Below are positions 19,811-29,459 of a stretch of DNA of 64,000 nt, in pieces. Under the pieces are notes generated by a model. The model searched no databases. It was not told the DNA's origin and saw only the letters and a program-made list of their open reading frames with translations. A program made the translations under genes and the position numbers. The DNA is from Meghimatium bilineatum (Eukaryota > Mollusca > Gastropoda > Stylommatophora > Philomycidae), in NCBI GenBank assembly GCA_034231615.1, contig CM067298.1, positions 5,263,799-5,327,798 of the forward strand, given 5' to 3'. The number at the start of each line of letters is the position of its first letter. Positions within the stretch are counted from its first letter, which is position 1.

Positions 19811-21720
19811 ATACAGAAAATAACTGTCATATTTATCATTAGACACGCGAGTGTGGAAAGAAAAAAGCCAAAAATTAGCTAGCCTCATCACCATAACAGA
19901 TAGTCAGCCTATGGACCAGGTAGACATACTCAATGCCTTTTGTGAGCCCACATGATCAGAGGTTTTCAAGATACATGAACATGAGTCAGTATTGAGAATG
20001 CATGAATTAGAAGTGAGGATAGGTATGACGCATAAAGAAGACATTAAAAAATTGGTTTTTTTCCAAATAAAGGGTCTACATTTCACACTTTTTATGAAAT
20101 CAGTATCAATTTGAAATTTTTAGTAATTTGTGACGTCATTCTCTCGGTGCATTTCTGGTTAAAAAATAGCTGCAGTAACTGCTAAAACTGCCGTCGACCA
20201 ATGAAGATGCAGTACACTTGTGAGGAGTGCTCCAGGATGCAAAGTTTTGCATGCAAGGATATGCTATGACCTTATCACGCTGTGGGAAGAATTTGCTGCA
20301 AGTGCGAATCCTGGCCAAGTTCATGAGGCAGTCTAGGCTACAGACCAATGCTAACCCGTTCTATGCCATACTGGAGGAAATGAGCAGATACCCATACAAC
20401 CGTTCTAATTAAATCTCCGGTTCTCTTGCTTTTAGCAATCCTCAATGCTTTTAACATTTACATATACCACAAAATAAAAACAGACTAAAGATATGAATTG
20501 CTACAAAAAAATAAAGTTTATTTTTCAACAACATGATAGAGACATGCCTGAAATAAATAGCTACTTCCTGGGCAAATATAACAAAATTAAACACCTGCAC
20601 TCACAATGTAGTAGCTGCAACAGTTATCCACAGTAGCTCCATGCTTAGCAAAGCTATAGGTATGTTTTCTGTAACGGGGATATGGTCGTTTCCAAAATTT
20701 AATCCATGGAGATGAGGGGGTTATTTACCTATTTTTTGTCTTGCTCTCTAGAGTTAAATGTCATGTTTTGTTTTCCTAAGAGAGAGAAAGGGGTTTTAAA
20801 CACTTTTATCTTTTGGCCTGGTGATTGATGTACAGGCTTCTAGTCGGTTGGTCAAAGTTTCATTTTTAAGTTATGCTGAAATATTTCAGAAACCGCAAAT
20901 GATGCTTACATTGACCCAATCTCAGAAATGTGCACCCTATCAAATCTTAGAAAGTAATGATAATATGATACCTAATCTGTCATTGTTCATTCTAATATAA
21001 CATCTTCATACTCACATTGTCCGAATGTGTAAAAATTAACATTACTACTACTATACATTCTACTTAAAGGAGTCACAACTTTATTAACAATTCAGGATAT
21101 TTACTCTTCTGCCCTTTTAAAGCAACCAATATCAATTTTGTCGAAGATAATTTTGATGTATTTTTTTCAGAAATCGAGACAGGTCCCATAGTAATTAAAA
21201 CAAAAAATAGCATATAGAAAATTCCTTGGATTAAGGATTCCAATGAGGAACACTAAATGTCTACTAGTCTATGAAATAATTCTTGTCTTGCTTGCTAATG
21301 ATGACCATAGTTATTACTATATATAGGATCAAACTTAGCCGTCAAACTCCTTTTTTTTCCCAAAATTATTAAGCACTTTATTTAGATATGGATTGTTTGG
21401 ATATAACCAAAGTGCAAAGAATCAGAAACCTGTTTTAAAACTCACTACGACTGTCTTTTAATCAATCCTATGATACCATTACAAATTATGGACTGTCGAT
21501 AAAGTGACGGTGATATTTTTCATTTTATTTAATCATTTTCTGTATTTATATCAACATAAAGATGGGTTTTATTGAAAGTGTAACATGTCCACATTATTTC
21601 TGGCATGATTTTTTATCTGTCATACATTTTGTAAGTCATTGATAGGTTTTGAACATATGTGGTATGTGATGCCATTTTTCCTGATATTTTTAATATATAT
21701 ATTTCCAAGCAAACTTATGT
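19811..21720. other. Unassigned AT-rich intergenic stretch
   Basis: No convincing exon, LINE or array. 20130-20410 is less AT-rich and has overlapping 60-70-codon frames on both strands, without a domain I recognise. 20690-21640 is featureless AT-rich sequence. Confidence 0.4.
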
Positions 21721-21731
21721 TTCATGAAAGT

Positions 21732-23177
21732 GTGTCATGTGACGTATTCCTTCCAGAACTTTGTCTTTCCAATGAACTCTCTGAACCTCTCTCGTGTTGG
21801 GCGATGTGGCTTGCATTTTCTAACGATGTATTTATGTTATCTTTAATGTCGTCAGTCCATCGTCTTCTTGGTCTGCCCTTTCTCCTCCTACCAGGTACTC
21901 TTCCCTCCATTATTTGTCTTTCTAAACAGTTATGTCTCTTTATATGACCAAACAGGCGTAGTTTTCTTTTTTGTTATTGTGTTTAGTAACCAACAATCTG
22001 GAATATTCAATGTGTTTATAATATCTGAGTTTATGATTTTATCCTTCCATGATATTCTAAGTATCTTCCTGTAGCATTTCAGCTCGAAGGCGTTGATCCT
22101 CTTTGCCGCTGTTTTACTTAGAGTCCATGTTTCACAGCCGTATGTTGCAACCGGAAAAATAAAAGTTCGTAACATTAGCACTTTCGTTTCTATTTTGTTG
22201 TTTTTCCATATGTTTTTCAGCCGTGTTATTTTGCAATATGCCATTGCCAATCTCTTCCTTCTGCCATGCAGTCTCCTGCACCGTTGATGTTTGCTCCTAA
22301 GTATTCAAATTTGTCCACACATTCTATCTCGGTATTGTCTATTCTGGATTTTGGTTGTTGTGTTGTTATATCTGTTGACATGATTTTTGTTTTCTGCGTG
22401 TTTAAATACACATTTTGTGCTTCGCTATATTTCTTTGTGTTCTTGATTAGTTGTTTCAATCCATTTATATCATTTGAAAGAAGCACTGTGTCGTCTGCGT
22501 AGCGTAGTTCTGGGATTAGGAATCCACCTATGTTTAAAGCATGGTAGTCAGTGTTGTGTATGTCTTCTCTCACGTTCCTCATTATACTTTTAGCGTAGAT
22601 GTTGAACAGGTATGGGGAAAGTGTGCATCCTTGCCGTACACCACTCTGAGAGATCGTCCTCTAACTTCACTGCATTCTTTTGATCTTGGTAAAATTCCTC
22701 TATTAGATGAATCAAATGTCTTGGGAAACCCATGCTGTTCATTATCTCCCATAGTTGCTGGTGTTGGACGCAGTCTAACGCTTTTGAGTAATCTATGAAA
22801 CACATGTGCAGGTCAGTTGAAAATTCCCTACACTTTTCTATGATCAATCTCATGTTAAGAATGTGATCTCTTGTTCCTCTGCCCGATCTGAAACCAGCCT
22901 GTGTTTCGTTTATCTCCATCTCTAATTTCTGTTTGATTCTTTGCATTATGATGTTTAACATTATTTTACCTGCTTGACTTATAAGGGCTATAGTTCGGTA
23001 GTTAGAGCAAATCTGAAGGTCACCTTTTTTGGGAGGGGTATATATAATGATTTTTTCCATTCATCTGGCCATGTACCGCTTTCCCATATTTTGCAGCAGA
23101 GTTTGTGGTAAATCTTGATTCCGGCCTCGCCGCCTGCGTGTATCATTTCTGTTGTTAAGCCATCATTGCAACCATCA
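21732..23177 (-). mobile_element. 5'-truncated LINE (family D), 11-bp TSD
   Basis: Minus strand in order: DGLTTEMIHAGGEAGIKIYH, WPDEWKKSLYIPLPKK, NYRTIALISQAGKIMLNII, ETQAGFRSGRGTRDHILN, ELRYADDTVLLSNDI (YADD), TKIMS, FEYLGANI, AYCKITRLKNIWKNN, YGCETWTLSK, GRPRRRWTDDIKDN. That covers almost the whole RT, with a few frameshifts. Flanked by TTCATGAAAGT at 21721-21731 and 23178-23188. RTE-like or related clade; the clade is inference. Confidence 0.9.
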
Positions 23178-23188
23178 TTCATGAAAGT

Positions 23189-23944
23189 AGGGCCTATTAA
23201 TATTTTATTCACTTTGGTCGCTATAATTATTTAAATCCAACCTAGCAATAACTGGCAAATATACCTAAGCAGATTTATGCCAATTTGTAAGAAAAATCTG
23301 ACAGAAATGTTGATCAAAGTCTTCGACCTACCTTCAAACCTCAAGGAACTGGTATGATTTTTTGTGAATAGCAAACACAATTTAAGTCACTATGAATATA
23401 TACTATACATTTTTATGTTCATAATTGGATTATCTATAAAAATAAAATGAGTTGCAGCTATTGATTTGGAAGTGTTGTAAGTTAATATTTCATGTCCAAA
23501 ATATTTTGTATTTTTCATTTATAAATTTTAATCTATTTTTAAAATTAATTTTTTAACAATAAAATCAATTTTATTCAAAATAAACTTGTAATAACCGCAT
23601 TCTCTGTCCATTTATGTTTCACATAAAATTTTATTTATATATATATATATTACATTATAATTTAAATTTAGCTAGAACAACTATTTCGAGTTTTAGTAAT
23701 GGATGTGCAAAAACAAAAATCTCAAAAAAAATTAATTCTATCCAAATGCTAAAAATACTCCAGAACAAATGAGTTAAGTTTTAGTCCATGTTCTTTGGTT
23801 ATTGCTCATTTACAATATACAGCAACAGAACCTAAATCTAGTCCAGCTATTAAAGCCCTCAGAAGTAGCTCAACAAAGATTTTCCTTACTCTAGATGTAA
23901 CGACTGGCAGTACTGTTGAGATTAGTAGGCAGTTTCTGTCTTTC
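23189..23944. other. AT-rich unassigned segment
   Basis: Contains a short TA microsatellite (TTATATATATATATAT at about 23635-23651) and long A/T runs. No gene seen. Confidence 0.5.
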
Positions 23945-24065
23945 AGACAACAGTATTATTGTTGTGCTATAAGAAATATAATCTACGATCCATGGCAATG
24001 ATGGATGTTAATCACAAGACCAATCTGAGCCACAAAGTTTCTTCCACAGTATGTACAAGGTATCA
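23945..24065. repeat. Dispersed repeat, pair with 51703-51805
   Basis: GTATTATTGTTGTGCTATAA, GAAATATAATCTACGATCCA, TGGCAATGATGGAT and ATGTACAAG...ATCACA are shared in the same order with 51703-51805. Unnamed. Confidence 0.6.
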
Positions 24066-24099
24066 CAGGCCCTCTTGTTATGAGCAATGTTCAATCTTC

Positions 24100-24485
24100 A
24101 TTGTATCATCATTGGGTGATCTTCAGGACTTTTCAAAAAATTTACTTTTCTTCCCTCACCTCTAGATACTCCTATTTTTAACACAAAATAGGTTTAGTAG
24201 GCCTGTTACAGAAAAATGTACAAACATAGAGTAGCTTGGAGTAAAAGGGCACACAAGGTAAAACGGCACATCAGGTATTTTTGAGCTTACTGTTTTTTCC
24301 GGTAGCACACGTGACTAGGTCAGGTGGCAACATTATAAGTTTGATAGGTTAATGATGAGTCAATTTTCAACAATGTGGACTAATATTTTTTCACTGTTTG
24401 ATTTTGATTTTTTTCAATCTGGCATTCTACCTGCTGTTATCAATAATATCATGTTTTTTACATGTTTAAACTGAAATATATGTTT
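24100..24485 (-). mobile_element. I/Nimb-like LINE 3' fragment plus linked repeat (copy 1)
   Basis: 24113-24185 is the reverse complement of the LINE C-terminal region seen at about 4545-4615 (TGATCTTCAGGACTTTTCAA, CTCACCTCTAGATACTCC). It is followed by a block (CGTGACTAGGTCAGGTGG, TGCTGTT, TTAAACTGAAATATATG) repeated at 27893-28225. Confidence 0.65.
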
Positions 24486-24508
24486 TGTAAGATTCAGCGA
24501 ACATCTGT

Positions 24509-25548
24509 TATGTTATGTTCCTCCAGGGCCATAGGCGGCGCATAGGGCAGAAACCATAGCTTTCCATTTCTGTCTTTGTGTTGCCAGGTCTTTCAATTGT
24601 TGCGTGTTGTTTAGGTTCATTGACATGCCTTCTCTATTAATGGTTCTTCGTAGAGTTTCTCTAGGTCTCCCTCTTCTTCTTACTCCAGGTGGCACCCAAT
24701 ATAGTGATTGCTGGAGAATTCTTAGGCTGTTCATTCTGAGAACATGGCCGATGTAAGTCCAACGCCTTTGTCTAATGAAGGAAGATATATAGGTTTGTTT
24801 GCTTTCCTCTCTTATAGTAGTGTTAGATTTAAAGTCACTCCACTTAACGTTCAGAATGGTACGTAGGCATTTGTTTTCAAAGGAGTCCAGTCTTTTATCT
24901 GTGGCTTTTGTGGCTTTCCAACTTTCGAACCCATATGATAGAATAGGGATGATGTTGGAGTTAAATAACTTGAGTTTTGTGGTGTTTCTTAGTGTGTTTG
25001 ACGTCCATATGTTGCGTAGTTTATTGAAAGCACCCGCTGCAAGGGCAATACGGTGTAAAATTTCTTTTGATGAGTCTCCATCCAATGCTAGATTGGTGCC
25101 TAAATATGTAAAATTGTTGACTTTTAATAATGGAACATTTTGAATTTCTATGTTGTCGTTGGATCTCGTAAAATCTAGTATATGAGTTTTTGATGTGTTG
25201 ATTTTCAACCCTATCTGATTTGAGTAGTGTTGGAGATTGTCAAACTTAGATTGAGCATCTGTGTGGTTTGCGCTCAAAAGGGCTAGGTCATCTGCATAGT
25301 CAAGATCTTCGAGAACGGTATTATTAATCCATTTTATTGGTGTCAGCTCATTTTCAGTGCTCTTTCTCATGACCCAATCAATAGCGACGCAGAAAAGTAA
25401 TGGGGACATGATGCATCCCTGTTTAACGCCCGTAACAACTTGGAACCATTCTGACTTCTCAGTGTTTGTTTGAACACAGCAATGTGAGTTGGTGTAGAAT
25501 GCCTTTATAACATTGATTATTTTAGTAGGAACATTGATTATTTTTGCT
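24509..25548 (-). mobile_element. 5'-truncated LINE (family C), 10-bp TSD, inside a Penelope-like element
   Basis: One open frame of about 340 codons from RT motif onwards: VTGVKQGCIMSPLLFCVAID, LEDLDYADDLALLSAN (YADD), FTYLGTNLALDGDSS, LSYGFESWKATKAT, QRRWTYIGHVLRMNS, PPGVRRRGRPRETLRR and ending ALCAAYGPGGT. No in-frame stops, so it is relatively young. Flanked by GAACATCTGT at 24499-24508 and 25549-25558, both inside Penelope GIY-YIG sequence (RFSEHL). Tail is a short TAACA repeat. Confidence 0.92.
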
Positions 25549-26240
25549 GAACATCTGTACAGCATAAAAAACCATTCGGGTTTGCCTGTTGACATCCATT
25601 TTAATAGCACGGGACATCATTGTGCCCAGGACATTCAGGTTACGGCCATAAAGTCTTGCTTCTCTGATGACCGGGCCCATCTGGCACTTGAGAACTGCTA
25701 CATTTATCAATATGGCACTCTGAAACCCGACGGCATTAATGAGCGCCTGTCTCTTGTATGACTTTAGTCTATCCATAGTTTCTGTTTGTTTCGTGTCACA
25801 TGTTTGTTGTCATTTTTGTATTTTCCTTGTCCGGTGTCATTTCGCCTCTTCCGGTCAATCCAGACTACTCATATCAATGTGACCGTCGATGTTATTACTG
25901 TTCGCTTTCTATTATATGTTTTAACCTTTACGACTCTGCGGGCGAGGTCACGCACCTGTAGGACACGCCCCCTTGTTCCTGCGGGCGTGCCAACACTCAC
26001 CATACGATATCGCCTGATTCCAGAGTACGGAACTTCACGAAGTAATGAATAGATGACGTATAAAGCCTGCCAAACGAAGCTAGGAAACGTCACAGTTTAA
26101 AGGTCAAATTCCTTTACTCATTACGATTGTAAGAGAGAGAAAGCCGGTTGAATTTGTCAATGTATTTCTAGAGCGACTTTAGCCATTTTCGGCCGTATTT
26201 TACTATCAAATTGAGTACCGCGGGGCATGGGTAAGTGATC
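25549..26240 (+). mobile_element. Penelope-like element 3' part (GIY-YIG domain) and tail
   Basis: EHLYSIKNHSGLPVDIHFNS then GHHCAQDIQVTAIKSCFSDD, ending LKPDGINERLSLV and stop at 25761. This is the C-terminal half of the GIY-YIG endonuclease domain of Penelope-like retroelements. The bases RFSEHL at about 24487-24508 lie on the far side of the LINE insertion. 25790-26240 is a CpG-richer, non-coding tail (GCGAGGTCACGCACCTGTAG, TGACGTATAAAGCC), probably the element's 3' UTR or pseudo-LTR; that last part is inference. Confidence 0.75.
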
Positions 26241-26629
26241 GTGACTACATGTTCTAATTGTTGTTTTTTGTGTTTAATATGTTGTTATTTGATAAGAATG
26301 TTTGTGTATTCATTCAAAAACACAAAAATAATATGTATCAGGGGTGCCACATGTGTGCATGGACAATAATTACGTTGCGTGTCGGCATAGACCTAGTGTT
26401 GACCGGACGGACATTATATGCGATTTCTTCACATTTTATTAGTTTTATTTCATATTATATTAGTTTGGATATAAAACAATACATATCCAATAAGTATAGG
26501 TATTTATGAGGATTTTACCAATATTGCCACACATTGCTCATGTATTAGGGTCGTCAAGAAGATATATTTGCGATTTTGAAAACGGTGTTTTCCGTTTTTC
26601 CCCTGAATTTTCAACTTCACAACTGTCAT
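26241..26629. other. Unassigned intergenic stretch
   Basis: No recognised gene or repeat; moderately AT-rich. Confidence 0.4.
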
Positions 26630-26960
26630 ATCACACATATAACAACAACAAAAACACGATTATATTCACTATTAATTCCTTTATTTACATGTGCAAAAAT
26701 TATTTAAATATCTTCTAAAACAAAAAAGTTATTGCATTTTCAAAACACTCACCATCAACAAAGAAAATTTTCCAAAAAGAATCCAGGCCCAGGGGAGAAA
26801 TTTCTCAATTTAATTCAGGGCTCTAAAGGTTAATTTTGTTTCAATTGTCTGTCTTGATAAAGGCCTTTTGGTTGAAACGTCAATTTGTGTGTGTCATTGT
26901 GTGTGATCTAGTGTTAGCAAAACTTTGTTACCCTTTTCCTGGATCTAACTATGATATGAT
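26630..26960. repeat. Dispersed repeat followed by Penelope-type 3' tail
   Basis: 26630-26835 pairs with 15245-15450. 26850-26955 has TTGATAAAGGCCTTTTGGTT then GAAACGTCAATTTG, the 'AAGGCC...GAAACGTC' pattern of Penelope-like 3' ends. A similar tail lies at 36625-36725. Confidence 0.55.
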
Positions 26961-26987
26961 GTATTAACTACAGCTGTGTTAGTAAAA

Positions 26988-27090
26988 AAAATAGCACATA
27001 TCACAGCTGTGGAAACCAATATGTCATTAATCAATATACAAAATAGCACATATCACAGCTGAGGAAGCCCTTAAATCATTAATCAATAAT
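26988..27090. repeat. 52-bp tandem duplication
   Basis: AAAATAGCACATATCACAGC...CATTAATCAATA occurs twice. Confidence 0.8.
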
Positions 27091-27479
27091 ACAATACAAA
27101 TATGTTTTTATAGAACTGATTAATAAAACTTATAAGCTTTAATATGAAGATTCTAACTTTATTGATCCACATGTCAGTTGCATGAGTTTTTAAATGAACT
27201 AATTAGCATAAAACGTGAGGGTGCATTGTGAAAACTATTTGGTAAAAAAACAATAATAAGGTGCATGTGTTCTTAGCGGCATGTTTTATGTAAATTAAGC
27301 TTAAAGTAATTATAAATAGAAACAATACATATTTACTATTGAGCTTATCAGCATGTCTTAAAAAGAAAATATATAAACATAAATGAATAAAGTAAAGTAT
27401 AAAAAAATAGGCAATAGAATAAATATCTATTGTTATTCCACCGGTGGTTTTTTTATCCACTCTTGCCATTAAGTATAGG

Positions 27480-27600
27480 GGTGATTAAAGCTCAAGTGTG
27501 TGTTCCAAGGCCAGATGTGTGACCTCGGCTATGCTATGACTGTGTTTGTTCAAGACATCCCTGACGTTTTCTATCCATCTTTTTCATGCTTCCTCAAAAT
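27480..27600 (-). mobile_element. LINE 3' end fragment, related to 54913-55140
   Basis: TGTTCCAAGGCCAGATGTGT..., CAAGACATCCCTGACGTTTTC and TATCCATCTTTTT parallel the sequence at 54950-55100. They probably encode the degraded C-terminus and 3' UTR of a LINE on the minus strand. Confidence 0.4.
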
Positions 27601-27775
27601 ATTAATAGATTTATTATCACTATATTCAATATTTTTTCTATAACACTGTAATTGTGTAGTTGGAATTTTAATGAGACATTGAGACATTATACGAATTGTC
27701 TGGTTTTTGTTATATGAATTACTTGCAAAGAGTTGAATCTTTATTGTTTAAATTCAACTAACTAAACTTTATTCT

Positions 27776-28225
27776 TCTTGATTAGAAACTGGCTTTACAG
27801 CACGCGGGACATTCCAATAACTGCTTCGCCTTCTGTTCCAGCAGCCATCCCAGTGTATGTAGACTCAGAGTCCCAGTCAGGTGTTGATTGTGTGATCTTC
27901 AGGACTTTAAAAAAAATATTAACTTTTCTTCCCTCACCTCTAGATACTCTCATTTTTAATAAAAACTAGATCTAGTAGAACTATTACAGAAAAATGTGCA
28001 AACATAGAGTAGTTTTTGGGGTAGGAGGTCGCCACGTGACTAGGTCAGGTGGTAACATTCCAATCTGTAATAATGAAGTTTGATAGGTCAAGGGCGAGTC
28101 AGCTTTCAACAAAGTCGACAAGTATTTTTTCACTATATTTTAATATTTTTTAAATCTGCACTCTGCCTGCTGTTGTATTAATATCATGTATTTTTAAATG
28201 TTTAAGCTGAAATATATGTTGTGTT
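27776..28225 (-). mobile_element. I/Nimb-like LINE 3' fragment plus linked repeat (copy 2)
   Basis: 27776-27905 is the reverse complement of 4590-4722 (CTTGATTAGAAACTGGCTTT, GCCATCCCAGTGTATGTAGA). 27893-28225 repeats the block at 24116-24485, so both sites hold the same longer unit. Confidence 0.7.
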
Positions 28226-29152
28226 GTTAAGTTCTTAAGCACATTATCGTGTCAGGCTACTTTGTTTATTCATCAGAATTTATGATAGTTGCTAAAAACA
28301 AGATTTGGGGCAAGATGACACACATGCATTGGGGGCAAGATGACACATTAAAAATGTATGAAAAATATGTCACTGTCATGAGGAAGTTGCAGATGCCGAT
28401 CTAAAGCTGCGAGAGACTAATATATATGGTTATAATGATCATCCAACCTTACAAAGACATTATTAGCTTTAAAATGGAACTTACAAATTATTGTTTATGT
28501 GAACATTTTTTTTAGATTAAAGTTATGAAACTAGGTCTATATTTTTTATTCTATCTAGGGTATTCTTAGCACACATTTACACACTGTTTGGTTTGCTAAA
28601 CCTGTTGCAGTGGCTATCTCCCTCAATTTTATAACGGTTTGTATCATCTTTTTTCCTGTGTGCCTATAACATGGGATAAGATGGATTTTTGTTACATATG
28701 TTCAAAACATCTCATTCTACTGTCTACATGTAGCTATATGTTTTTAATGCCCTCACTAATGTAAGATGGATAGATAAGCTATGGCAGTTTGGTCTCTCGT
28801 GGTTAAGTCTAGTTCTCAGAATATGCTAAAATGTGAAAAACGCGCAGTCTTGCCTTGGACTACCCAACAGTACCATTTATGAAATTGTGTTATTTTCATA
28901 TGTTAAAAAGTGTACAATGAAATACCTTCCTGTATTTACTTCTTTATGTAAATAGTATGTCTAAAATGACAATCCACACCATTTTTCACAATGAAAACAC
29001 ACAAATCTGTTGTATATAGCAGCAAATACATACTTATATATTATTATTTCTCAACTCTGTACCTTTTATATTATGAGAAGACAAAAAATGTGCATGTTTA
29101 ATTTTACTCTGAGCAATTCTAGTGGTTTTTTTATGTACAAGATTTCATTCTA
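28226..29152. other. Intergenic / distal 3' region of the VWDE-like gene
   Basis: Unique-looking AT-rich sequence with no arrays or transposon motifs seen. It may include alternative 3' UTR of the minus-strand gene; TTTATT (AATAAA on minus) also occurs near 28264. Confidence 0.35.
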
Positions 29153-29158
29153 TTTATT
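29153..29158 (-). terminator. Candidate poly(A) signal of the VWDE-like gene
   Basis: AATAAA on the minus strand, about 140 nt after the stop codon. Confidence 0.4.
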
Positions 29159-29296
29159 AGCACATATAAGAATAGTATGTTGTAGTGCTTGTGCACATGC
29201 TAAATAAACACATTAAGGATGGAGAGACATGAAATATAACACATAATTTGTTGGACACTGTGTAGAAATATTTATAAAGCAATAAAGTAATTGTTC

Positions 29297-29459
29297 TTAT
29301 TCACACTGTTCATATTTTGGGGGCAGTAAATTATTGTCTGTACTTGAATCCGGCTTATAAGCTGTGATAGGCTGACCATGGAATGGCATGTCACTATAGT
29401 AGCCATGATTGTCAGATCCATTTCTGCGAGCTAGCTGAGAATTTCTTCTTGCTTCACGT
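29297..29459 (-). CDS. VWDE-like: VWDE-like exon o (cytoplasmic tail and stop)
   Basis: Acceptor TTGTTTCAG. Encodes REARRNSQLARRNGSDNHGY and ends DNNLLPPKYEQCE then TAA. Basic residues follow the membrane; PPKY fits the PPxY consensus for WW-domain binding. Confidence 0.92.

Noticed and set aside
25786..26052. 88-codon plus-strand ORF after the Penelope stop
   Set aside because: Lies in the non-coding tail of the Penelope-like element; no domain recognised.
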